Origin: an uncultured Oscillospiraceae bacterium
GTDB lineage: Bacteria; Bacillota; Clostridia; Oscillospirales; Ruminococcaceae
Direction of reading: 5' to 3'
Length of the DNA: 20,750 nucleotides
Assembly (NCBI GenBank): GCA_958448395.1
Contig: CAUDDP010000036.1
Location: 1 to 20,750 of the forward strand
The notes under the pieces are model-generated. The model saw only the letters and a list, made by a program, of their open reading frames with translations. It made no database searches and was not told the DNA's origin. Made by a program: the position numbers and the translations under genes. Each line of letters opens with the position of its first letter. Within the stretch, counting starts at the first letter, position 1. Shown here piece by piece: positions 14,827-20,750 of the stretch.

Positions 14827-16823
14827 ATTGCGTCTACCTCCGCCATAATTTGACTGGTTGAGAAGCCCTTCAAATCCATTGCACCGGACGGACATGCAAC
14901 CGTACATGCACCACAGCCCTGACAAACTGCCGCATTGACAGATGCCACACGACGAATGAGGGTTGTCCGGTTTGGCCCACGAAATTCTTTATCAGAATAG
15001 GTAATCGCACCATATGGGCAAACATTTGCACAGCTGGAGCAGCCATTACACATCATCTCGTCGGAGTGTGCAACACATGGATTACAGGAGAGCTTATCCT
15101 TTGCCAACAGACCCAGTGCTTTTGCCGCAGCGGCACTTGCCTGAGAAACCGTTTCCGGAATATCCTTCGGTCCTTGACAAACACCAGAGAGGAACACACC
15201 AGCGGTCGGAGATTCTACCGGACGCAGCTTTGCATGTGCTTCTGTAAAGAAGTCGTTGGTATCCATACTTGCAGTCAGCATAGTTGCCAGCGGACGAGCG
15301 GACTTATTCGGCTCAATCGCAGCAGCCAGTACGACCATGTCTGCCTTGATATGCAGTTGTTCATTGGACAGCAGATCAGAAGCCTGTACCATCAAGGAAC
15401 CATCTGCCTGCGGTGCAACCTTACCAACCATACCCTTAATATAATGTACACCGTACTGTTCTACGGCACGGCGATAGAACTCATCATAGTTCTTACCCGG
15501 CGTCCGCACATCAATATAGAAGACATAAACGTCTGTATCCGGGTATTTTTCACGGCAATACATGGCATGTTTTGCTGTATACATACAGCAAATTTTGGAA
15601 CAATATTCCTTACCACAGCCGCCGTGTGCTGCATCCGCAGACTGTCTGCTGCCGACGCACTGTACAAATACAATCGTCTTCGGCTGCTTGCCGTCAGAAA
15701 GCCGTTCTAAGTGCCCCTCTGTCGGACCATCTGCCTTCAGAATTCGCTCGAATTCGAGAGAAGTCACAACGTCCTTGCTCTGGGAATAAGCATATTCATC
15801 ATAGCCTTCCAGCGAAATCGGATTGTAACCAGTTGCTGCAATAATTGCACCATACTTTTCTTCTACAATCTGATCTTCCTGATCGTAGTTAATGGCACCA
15901 GCAGAACAGAACTTCGCACAAATACCGCACTTGCCCTTGGTCAGCTTATTACAGTAATCTGCATCAATGACAGCTACATTCGGAATTGCCTGTGCAAATG
16001 GAATATAGATTGCACGATGGTTCTTCAGCCCCAGATCATATGCACTTGGTACATTCTTGACCGGGCACTTTTCTGTACAAATACCGCAACCTGTACACTT
16101 TGTTTCGTCTACATACCGCTTTTTTCGACGGATTTTGACACTGAAATTGCCGACAAAACCAGTTACAGCTTCCACTTCGCTGTAAGAATAGATGGTGATG
16201 TTTTCATTCTGTGAACAATCTACCATTTTCGGTGTCAGGATACAGGAAGAGCAGTCCAATGTCGGGAATGTCTTGTCAATCTGTGTCATCTTACCGCCGA
16301 TAGTCGGTTCTTTTTCTACGATGTCAACCGGATAACCAGCTTCTGCAATATCCAGAGCTGTCTGGATACCAGCAATACCGCCGCCGATGACCAGAGCACG
16401 CTTTACAACCGGGCTTTCTCCGGCAGTCAGTGGTGCATTGAGCTGTACCTTTGCAATTGCCGCACGACCGAGCACAATTGCCTTTGCGGTACCCTCTTCT
16501 TTGTTCTTGTGAATCCAGGAACACTGCTCCCGTATATTTGCAACTTCCAACATATATGGATTTAAGCCGGCAGCAGCAACTGCTTTCCGGAAAGTTGCTT
16601 CATGCATTCTCGGAGAGCAGGAGCATACTACAACGCCCTCCAGCTTATGTTCCTTAATTGCCTCTTTGATTATGTTTTGTCCTGCCTCTGAGCACATGTA
16701 CGGATAATCTGTTGCAAATACAACAGCTGGTTCTTTTCCCAGCGTTTCTGCAACGGTTTTTACGTCAACGGTTGACGCAATATTCGTACCGCAGTGGCAT
16801 ACAAAAACACCAATTCTCCGCAT
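14817..16823 (-). CDS. hdrA: Heterodisulfide reductase subunit A (HdrA), bifurcating flavoprotein
   Basis: A full-length 668-residue HdrA. The N-terminal Cys-rich domain (Cys9, 11, 44, 67, 69, 101) precedes the thioredoxin-reductase-like FAD fold (GGGIAG at 147-152). An inserted ferredoxin domain has Cys243-253 (CTGCGICTEKC) and a second set at Cys291 and Cys299-306. The C-terminal ferredoxin domain has motifs at 592-602 (CNGCSSCANVC) and 634-644 (CQGCGACTVAC). Its FAD is the site of flavin-based electron bifurcation in characterised HdrABC complexes: one electron goes to ferredoxin through the inserted and C-terminal clusters, the other to HdrC/HdrB. It carries no selenocysteine codon or fused hydrogenase domain. 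AAGGAGG lies 8 bases before the ATG, 13 bases after hdrC. Bifurcation is inferred from family and gene neighbours. Confidence 0.95.
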   Translation of the reverse strand: MRRIGVFVCHCGTNIASTVDVKTVAETLGKEPAVVFATDYPYMCSEAGQNIIKEAIKEHKLEGVVVCSCSPRMHEATFRKAVAAAGLNPYMLEVANIREQCSWIHKNKEEGTAKAIVLGRAAIAKVQLNAPLTAGESPVVKRALVIGGGIAGIQTALDIAEAGYPVDIVEKEPTIGGKMTQIDKTFPTLDCSSCILTPKMVDCSQNENITIYSYSEVEAVTGFVGNFSVKIRRKKRYVDETKCTGCGICTEKCPVKNVPSAYDLGLKNHRAIYIPFAQAIPNVAVIDADYCNKLTKGKCGICAKFCSAGAINYDQEDQIVEEKYGAIIAATGYNPISLEGYDEYAYSQSKDVVTSLEFERILKADGPTEGHLERLSDGKQPKTIVFVQCVGSRQSADAAHGGCGKEYCSKICCMYTAKHAMYCREKYPDTDVYVFYIDVRTPGKNYDEFYRRAVEQYGVHYIKGMVGKVAPQADGSLMVQASDLLSNEQLHIKADMVVLAAAIEPNKSARPLATMLTASMDTNDFFTEAHAKLRPVESPTAGVFLSGVCQGPKDIPETVSQASAAAAKALGLLAKDKLSCNPCVAHSDEMMCNGCSSCANVCPYGAITYSDKEFRGPNRTTLIRRVASVNAAVCQGCGACTVACPSGAMDLKGFSTSQIMAEVDAICK

Positions 16824-16836
16824 TGCCTATGCCTCC

Positions 16837-17217
16837 TTATTTGCTGTATTTTCTGAATGCACTGACAATTGCCTGCTGCGGAAGATCTTCATCCAACATA
16901 GCAGGAATCTGTTCCGGCTTCAGATGGTTCTGTCCCTGCTGACGAATCACTGCCAGACGCACTGCTTCCACCAGTTTTGCCGGTTCTACATTTCTGGGAC
17001 AACGTTCCAGACAAGCAAAGCAGGAAAGGCATTTATAAATCGATTCAGACTGCATCAGGGTTTCGATGTCCCCTTTTTCTACCATATAAACGAACTGATG
17101 CGGATGATATTCCATTGCATCATAGGAAGGGCATGTAGCGGAGCATTTTCCGCAACGCATACATTTCAGGGGATTGACACCGCTGGTACGCAGTACCTGT
17201 TCTTTCAAATCAGCCAT
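16837..17217 (-). CDS. hdrC: Heterodisulfide reductase subunit C (HdrC)
   Basis: A 126-residue soluble ferredoxin-like protein with two CxxCxxCxxxC motifs, at 19-29 (CMRCGKCSATC) and 63-73 (CLSCFACLERC), the standard HdrC pattern. It relays electrons between the FAD of HdrA and the CCG clusters of HdrB. It starts 12 bases after hdrB, with AGGAGGGG just upstream of the ATG, and is followed 13 bases later by hdrA. No membrane helix is present, so this is the soluble HdrABC type and not membrane-bound HdrDE. Confidence 0.94.
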   Translation of the reverse strand: MADLKEQVLRTSGVNPLKCMRCGKCSATCPSYDAMEYHPHQFVYMVEKGDIETLMQSESIYKCLSCFACLERCPRNVEPAKLVEAVRLAVIRQQGQNHLKPEQIPAMLDEDLPQQAIVSAFRKYSK

Positions 17218-17229
17218 TTTGTCCCCTCC

Positions 17230-18009
17230 TTATTTTACACCCAGTGCTTCCGCCAGCAGCTCAGTGAAATATACTACAGGCAGCTCGGAACCACTGTTCT
17301 TCTTAAGATTATATAGACAAAGCGGACATGCTGTGATGACCATTTCTGCACCAAATTCCTTGGCACTGTCCATTACAGCACTGCTTCTGGAAACAGCAAC
17401 ACTCTTTTCTTCCATCGTCATATATCCGCCGCAGCACTCATTTCTCTGCGGATAGAGAACCGGTTCTGCACCAATTGCCCGGATAAAATCCTCCAAAATT
17501 TTCGGATTTTCCGGATTGTCCATTTGCAGCACTTTGCCCGGCCGCAGCAAAAGGCATCCATAATATGCAGCAATTTTTTTGCCGGTCAGTGGATTCTTTA
17601 CCGCAGCTGCCACTTTGTCAAAGCCAATTTTATCCCGCAGCACTTCCAGATAATGCAGCACTTCTGTTTCACCCGTATAAGGGGTTTCCAGCTTCATGTA
17701 ATTATTCGCCTTCATCTGGATATCCGCATCCGTCTGCATATCATGGTTGACCTGCTTGATTACATTATGACATGCAGAACAAAGCGTTACCAATGCCTGC
17801 CCTTTTTCTCTGGCAGAAACCAGTGCACGCACGGAAGAGAGCTTTGTTGCTGTTTCATTTTTTGCCATCGGATACACACCACCGCAGCACTGCCAGTCCG
17901 GAAGCTCTTCCAGTGTAAAGCCCAACGCTTCTGCACTGGCTCTTGCATACCGATCCAGCTCCTTTGCTTTGGTCTTCAGTGTACATCCTGGGAAATAACT
18001 GAATATCAT
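17230..18009 (-). CDS. hdrB: Heterodisulfide reductase subunit B (HdrB), two CCG domains
   Basis: A 259-residue protein with two complete CCG domains: Cys9, Cys41-Cys42-Gly43, Cys77-x2-Cys80; and Cys152, Cys192-Cys193-Gly194, Cys228-x2-Cys231. In HdrB these ligate the two non-cubane [4Fe-4S] clusters that split a disulfide such as CoM-S-S-CoB. As both cysteine sets are intact, disulfide chemistry is possible, but this is apparently not a methanogen and no DsrC-like partner is encoded here. The same fold serves as the electron relay to fumarate in the C-terminal part of methanogen TfrB, which suggests it could pass electrons to the FrdB-like protein. First gene of the block after a 93-base gap from fumC; the upstream SD (GAAAGG) is weaker than elsewhere in the operon. 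Confidence 0.94.
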   Translation of the reverse strand: MIFSYFPGCTLKTKAKELDRYARASAEALGFTLEELPDWQCCGGVYPMAKNETATKLSSVRALVSAREKGQALVTLCSACHNVIKQVNHDMQTDADIQMKANNYMKLETPYTGETEVLHYLEVLRDKIGFDKVAAAVKNPLTGKKIAAYYGCLLLRPGKVLQMDNPENPKILEDFIRAIGAEPVLYPQRNECCGGYMTMEEKSVAVSRSSAVMDSAKEFGAEMVITACPLCLYNLKKNSGSELPVVYFTELLAEALGVK

Positions 18010-18042
18010 AGCAAAACTACCTTTCTTTCAAGTTTGAAACCC

Positions 18043-18075
18043 GCTTTTACAGCGTAAAAATCACACTGTAAAAGC
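18043..18075 (-). promoter_or_regulatory. Hairpin between fumC and hdrB with an alternative fold
   Basis: A perfect 10-bp stem (GCTTTTACAG at 18043-18052, CTGTAAAAGC at 18066-18075, 13-base loop) lies in the only sizeable gap of the operon. The loop carries another GTAAAA (18054-18059) that could pair with the same TTTTAC arm (18045-18050), so two structures are mutually exclusive. No U-tract follows on the minus strand, so a simple terminator is unlikely; RNA processing, stabilisation or attenuation are possible. Confidence 0.45.
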
Positions 18076-18102
18076 AGATTTTCTATTACGCAAACAGCAG
18101 GC

Positions 18103-19479
18103 TCAGACCATCTGCTCCGGATGGAACACTTCATCAAAGCGTTCTGCTGTTAAGAAACCAAGGGAAACACAAGCCTCTTTGAGGGAAATATTTTCCTTGT
18201 ATGCTTTTTTTGCCGTCTTTGCTGCATTCTCATAGCCAATATACGGATTCAATGCTGTTACTAACATCAGAGAGTTATGCAGGTTGTGATGCATTTTTTC
18301 CTTATTCGCACGAATGCCGCATGCACAGTGGTCATTGAATGATACGATTGCCTCTGCCAGCAGACGTGCAGACTGTAAGAAATTATACATGCAAACCGGC
18401 ATGAATACATTCAGTTCAAAGTTGCCCTGAGAAGCAGCGATTCCAACAGCTACATCATTACCCATTACCTGTACAGCAACCATGGTAACCGCTTCGCATT
18501 GTGTCGGATTTACCTTGCCCGGCATAATAGAAGAACCCGGTTCATTTTCCGGAATGAAAATTTCGCCCAAGCCATCACGAGGACCGCTTGCCAGCCAGCG
18601 AACATCATTGGCAATCTTCATCATATCCGCTGCCAGTGCTTTCAGAGCACCATGTGCGAATACCAATTCGTCCTTACTGGTCAAGGCGTGGAATTTGTTT
18701 TCTGCTGTCCGAAATTCCTTACCAGTAATATCCGAAACCGCCTTAGCAACTGCTACATCAAAGCCTTTTGGTGTATTCAGGCCTGTACCAACAGCAGTTC
18801 CGCCAAGTGCCAATGTTTTTAGATAAGGCAGTGCAGAAAGCAGCATTTCCTTATCCCGTTCCAATGTACTTCTCCAGCCGCTGATTTCCTGTGAAAAGGC
18901 AATTGGCGTTGCATCCTGTAAGTGTGTCCGTCCGCTCTTTACGATGCCTGCATTCTCTTCTTCCAGCCGCTGAAAAGTTGCAACCAGCTTATCAATTGCC
19001 GGCAGCACCTTATCTTCAATAGCGATGACAGCAGAGATATGCATTGCGGTTGGGAAGGTGTCATTTGAAGACTGGCTCATGTTGACATCGTCATTCGGAT
19101 GCAATAGCTTCTTGCCAGCAATTTCATTTCCCCGGTTTGCGATGACCTCGTTGGCGTTCATATTTGACTGCGTACCGCTGCCTGTCTGCCATACAACCAA
19201 CGGAAAATGTGCATTCAAACTACCAGACATTACTTCATCACAAGCCTGAGAAATGGCTGCCAGCTTTTCGTCTGTCATTTTTTCCGGCTTCAGCGAATGA
19301 TTTGCCATTGCCGCAGCCTTTTTGAGAATGCCGAATGCATGGGTAATTTCTCTCGGCATCGTTTCCAGTCCAACACCAATCGGAAAGTTCTGACTACTTC
19401 TTTGTGTCTGTGCTGCCCAATACTTATCGGCTGGCACTTTTACTTCTCCCATGGAGTCATGTTCAATACGATATTCCAT
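18103..19479 (-). CDS. fumC: Class II fumarase (fumarate hydratase)
   Basis: A 458-residue, full-length member of the fumarase/aspartase superfamily, iron-free class II. Key motifs are SGTQSNMN (101-108), SSNDTFPTA (137-145), GRTHLQDATP (183-192, with catalytic His186) and the superfamily signature GSSIMPGKVNP (315-325, with catalytic Ser316). It interconverts malate and fumarate in the cytoplasm. Aspartate ammonia-lyase shares the fold, but TQSNMNANEVIANRG and the N-terminal EHDSMGEVKVPADKYWAAQT are typical of FumC. As first gene of the operon it would supply fumarate to the reductase encoded by the last genes. AGGAG lies 7 bases before the ATG, and a strong promoter lies about 130 bases upstream. 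Confidence 0.96.
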   Translation of the reverse strand: MEYRIEHDSMGEVKVPADKYWAAQTQRSSQNFPIGVGLETMPREITHAFGILKKAAAMANHSLKPEKMTDEKLAAISQACDEVMSGSLNAHFPLVVWQTGSGTQSNMNANEVIANRGNEIAGKKLLHPNDDVNMSQSSNDTFPTAMHISAVIAIEDKVLPAIDKLVATFQRLEEENAGIVKSGRTHLQDATPIAFSQEISGWRSTLERDKEMLLSALPYLKTLALGGTAVGTGLNTPKGFDVAVAKAVSDITGKEFRTAENKFHALTSKDELVFAHGALKALAADMMKIANDVRWLASGPRDGLGEIFIPENEPGSSIMPGKVNPTQCEAVTMVAVQVMGNDVAVGIAASQGNFELNVFMPVCMYNFLQSARLLAEAIVSFNDHCACGIRANKEKMHHNLHNSLMLVTALNPYIGYENAAKTAKKAYKENISLKEACVSLGFLTAERFDEVFHPEQMV

Positions 19480-19609
19480 AGTTTCTCTCCTAATTTTGTT
19501 TGTGCTTTTATGAAAAGCAATAGAATGTCATGCGATTTGAATCCATACGACAGCCCTGCTTCAATCCGTGCAACACACGAAAGCTGCCGATTCTTTCACA
19601 CTATTTGTT

Positions 19610-19638
19610 ATTATATCATATTTCGTGCTGTTGTTCAA
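19610..19638 (-). promoter_or_regulatory. Sigma-A promoter of the fumC-hdr-flx-frd operon
   Basis: On the minus strand, -35 TTGAAC (19633-19638, four of six) and a perfect -10 TATAAT (19610-19615) are separated by 17 bases. Transcription should start near 19603 and run about 10.4 kb to the terminator at 9203-9235. It is the only clear promoter I found for the ten genes. Confidence 0.8.
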
Positions 19639-19682
19639 GCAATTTGATGTAAATTATTTTTTTCTGTAAGTGCAAACAGAAA

Positions 19683-19715
19683 AAAGATGAAAAAAGAAAG
19701 CTTCGCCCCATCTTT
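19683..19715 (-). terminator. Weak candidate terminator of the GNAT gene
   Basis: A 7-bp stem (AAAGATG and CATCTTT, 19-base loop) is followed on the minus strand by a short U-run (TTTTTTCTG). The loop is long and the stem poor in GC, so this is only the best candidate in the region downstream of the acetyltransferase. Confidence 0.3.
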
Positions 19716-19797
19716 GATAATTTTTTCACAAGGCTGCAAATTGTATTTTTATCTGTTACCGGAAAAGCGGAAAACCGTTCAGAAAACAAGATGCATT

Positions 19798-20292
19798 TTA
19801 TAGCAAAAAGCGATAGACAAAATCATCCATCACAAAGCCATTTCCGATGTCTATCACCTGCTCTCGAAGCCGCTGCATACCAAGGTGTTCATAAACAGCA
19901 ATCGCTTGTTGATTGTGACGATTTACTGCTAGCCAGATGCTGCTGCAACACTGCTCCAACGATTTTTCCTTGATAAATTGAAATACTTGTGATGCATGTC
20001 CTTTTCCACGATGCTCTTTTGCTAAATATAATTTAGGCAAGAACATCGTACCGTCTTCCTGCTTGCAAATTCCAAAATATCCAATTATTTCCGTATCATT
20101 GATAATAAAATAATACTGATATCCCTCCTGAATTTGTTCTGTTATAGCAGCAGCAGATTGAAATGTTTCTATCATGTAATCAATCTGTTCTTTTGATAAT
20201 ATTTCGATAAAATATTCATTCCAAATTTGACTTGCCAATTCTGCTAACTGTCGAATTTGCTCTTCTGTTTTCACAGAACGAATGATAAGCAC
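19798..20292 (-). CDS. GNAT-family N-acetyltransferase
   Basis: A 164-residue protein with the GNAT fold. The acetyl-CoA pyrophosphate loop is HRGKGHAS (94-101), after the strand FLPKLYLA; motif B is NRHNQQAIAVYEHLGM (124-139). Length and pattern recall the PaiA-like subgroup, some members of which acetylate polyamines, but the substrate cannot be read from sequence. It begins with GTG at 20290-20292, with AAAGGTGGG upstream; the overlapping ATG two bases earlier is out of frame and closes after seven codons. It is transcribed alone, behind a leader of about 200 bases rich in secondary structure. Confidence 0.88.
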   Translation of the reverse strand: MLIIRSVKTEEQIRQLAELASQIWNEYFIEILSKEQIDYMIETFQSAAAITEQIQEGYQYYFIINDTEIIGYFGICKQEDGTMFLPKLYLAKEHRGKGHASQVFQFIKEKSLEQCCSSIWLAVNRHNQQAIAVYEHLGMQRLREQVIDIGNGFVMDDFVYRFLL

Positions 20293-20389
20293 ATCGAACC
20301 CACCTTTCCTGAATGATATTATGTGATTGTAAAATCCTTCAAAATATAACCGCAGTCAATGTCCCCGCTTCTTAGATGACGAGTTTCAT

Positions 20390-20434
20390 TTATAATTTCA
20401 AAAGGTAATATAAACTTACCTTTTGAAATTATAA
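20390..20434. repeat. Perfect 19-bp inverted repeat inside a larger palindromic element
   Basis: Arms 20390-20408 and 20416-20434 are perfect inverted copies around a 7-base loop (TATAAAC). They are nested in an outer pair GCAGTC (20352-20357) and GACTGC (20448-20453), which are flanked inside by related CCCCG-containing stretches, so about 100 bases can fold back on themselves. It may be a small mobile palindromic element (MITE-like) or a folded leader of the acetyltransferase mRNA. The core arms are A/T-rich with AAAGGT centres. No second copy was noticed in the window. Confidence 0.6.
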
Positions 20435-20465
20435 GGGCATTTACCCCGACTGCTTATTACATAAT

Positions 20466-20482
20466 AGGGGCAGCAAGCCCCT
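20466..20482. repeat. Short GC-rich hairpin in the GNAT leader
   Basis: AGGGGC (20466-20471) and GCCCCT (20477-20482) form a 6-bp stem with a 5-base loop. It lies between the predicted promoter and the 19-bp inverted repeat. On neither strand is it followed by a good U-tract, so it is not called a terminator. Confidence 0.45.
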
Positions 20483-20505
20483 TATTTAATTGGATTTCAT
20501 TCTTT

Positions 20506-20534
20506 ATTATAGCATATTGCAACAAAAAAAGCAA
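20506..20534 (-). promoter_or_regulatory. Possible promoter of the GNAT gene
   Basis: A perfect -10 TATAAT (20506-20511) is preceded at 17 bases by a weak -35 TTGCTT (20529-20534) on the minus strand. Transcription would begin near 20499 and include all the folded leader structures. The -35 matches consensus at only three positions. Confidence 0.45.
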
Positions 20535-20750
20535 GTGAAATTCGATGCAGATTGTCGGTCTCGATAAAATGTAACTTTTTCGTAAAACAATGTTTGTTTT
20601 ATAATCCCTACCTCATAACTGGAAAAAAGTCGGATCATGATGTTGATACGGAAATCATTTTTGTATTTTCTCTCACGGATACCAATCTCACCTCCGCCGG
20701 CAGAATCGCTTCGCTCTCTGCCTGTGTCCGCTGTCCGCCCTGTTGCTGTG
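20535..20750. other. Right edge; possible 3' end of another gene
   Basis: No complete gene. The last 60 bases are clearly more GC-rich than the A/T-rich leader beside them, which suggests coding sequence entering from outside. Candidates are a minus-strand frame from 20748 to a TGA at 20635-20637 (37 codons, ending in ENTKMISVSTS), a second minus-strand frame open from 20749 into the GNAT promoter, and a plus-strand frame from ATG 20638 to the edge without a Shine-Dalgarno sequence. I cannot choose among them or name a product. Confidence 0.25.

Larger units (their letters stand above)
19480..19797. other. Intergenic region between the GNAT gene and fumC
   Basis: These 318 bases hold the fumC promoter (19610-19638), a fumC leader of about 123 bases and the 3' region of the acetyltransferase gene. 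The leader contains small hairpins (GCTTTT/AAAAGC at about 19505-19520; CGTG/CACG near 19570-19582) but no riboswitch I recognise. A 10-bp A/T-rich inverted repeat (TTTTTTCTGT and ACAGAAAAAA, about 19657-19685) lies upstream of the promoter. I found no convincing Rex-type TTGTTAA palindrome and no small gene. Confidence 0.5.

Noticed and set aside
14827..14925. Longer N-terminus for the MvhD-like subunit
   Set aside because: The extra 33 residues lie in the hdrA coding region out of frame, have no family similarity, and the ATG at 14826 has a good GGAGG site.
14383..18009. hdr genes as a hydrogenase-linked MvhADG-HdrABC complex or as a sulfur-oxidising sHdr system
   Set aside because: No [NiFe] hydrogenase subunits (mvhA, mvhG) and no lipoate-binding protein or second hdrB/hdrC copy are present; Flx-type NADH-oxidising genes take the place of the hydrogenase.
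1..20750. CRISPR array, tRNA, rRNA, insertion sequence or prophage remnants
   Set aside because: No regularly spaced repeats, cloverleaf genes, transposase or integrase motifs were seen by reading both strands; a tRNAscan or ISfinder search would settle this.

Overview
The window looks like the chromosome of an anaerobic, low-to-moderate-GC Firmicute, most likely a Clostridia/Oscillospiraceae (Ruminococcus-like) gut bacterium. This is inferred from strong AGGAGG ribosome binding sites, consensus sigma-A promoters, many ferredoxin-type oxidoreductases and a soluble fumarate-reducing system. No rRNA, tRNA, CRISPR array or insertion sequence was recognised. The species cannot be named from this sequence.

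Bases 1-9200 hold separately transcribed genes: the 3' end of an unidentified gene, a J-domain protein with a Cys-rich tail (+), an Lsa-like ABC-F protein (-), a Thr-rich lipoprotein (-), a 989-residue MacB/FtsX-type ABC transporter (-), a divergently transcribed PP2C phosphatase (+) and an alanine/glycine:cation symporter (-). Several have near-perfect sigma-A promoters and clear hairpin terminators.

Bases 9200-19640 form one tight minus-strand operon of ten genes, with a promoter at 19610-19638 and a terminator at 9203-9235. In transcription order they are fumC, hdrB, hdrC, hdrA, flxD (mvhD-like), flxC, flxB, flxA, an FrdB-like Fe-S protein and an FrdA-like flavoprotein. Gaps between the last nine are 0-18 bases, or the genes overlap. 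The parts suggest an NADH-oxidising, flavin-based electron-bifurcating Flx-Hdr complex whose high-potential branch could end at a soluble fumarate reductase, fed by fumarase. The result would be a cytoplasmic malate-to-succinate module without quinone or membrane anchor that could also reduce ferredoxin. The gene families are read directly from motifs; the coupling of Flx-Hdr to fumarate is inference from operon structure and is the main finding here.

Bases 19640-20750 hold a GNAT acetyltransferase (-, GTG start) behind an unusually long, strongly structured leader, then about 200 bases at the right edge that may include the end of another gene.
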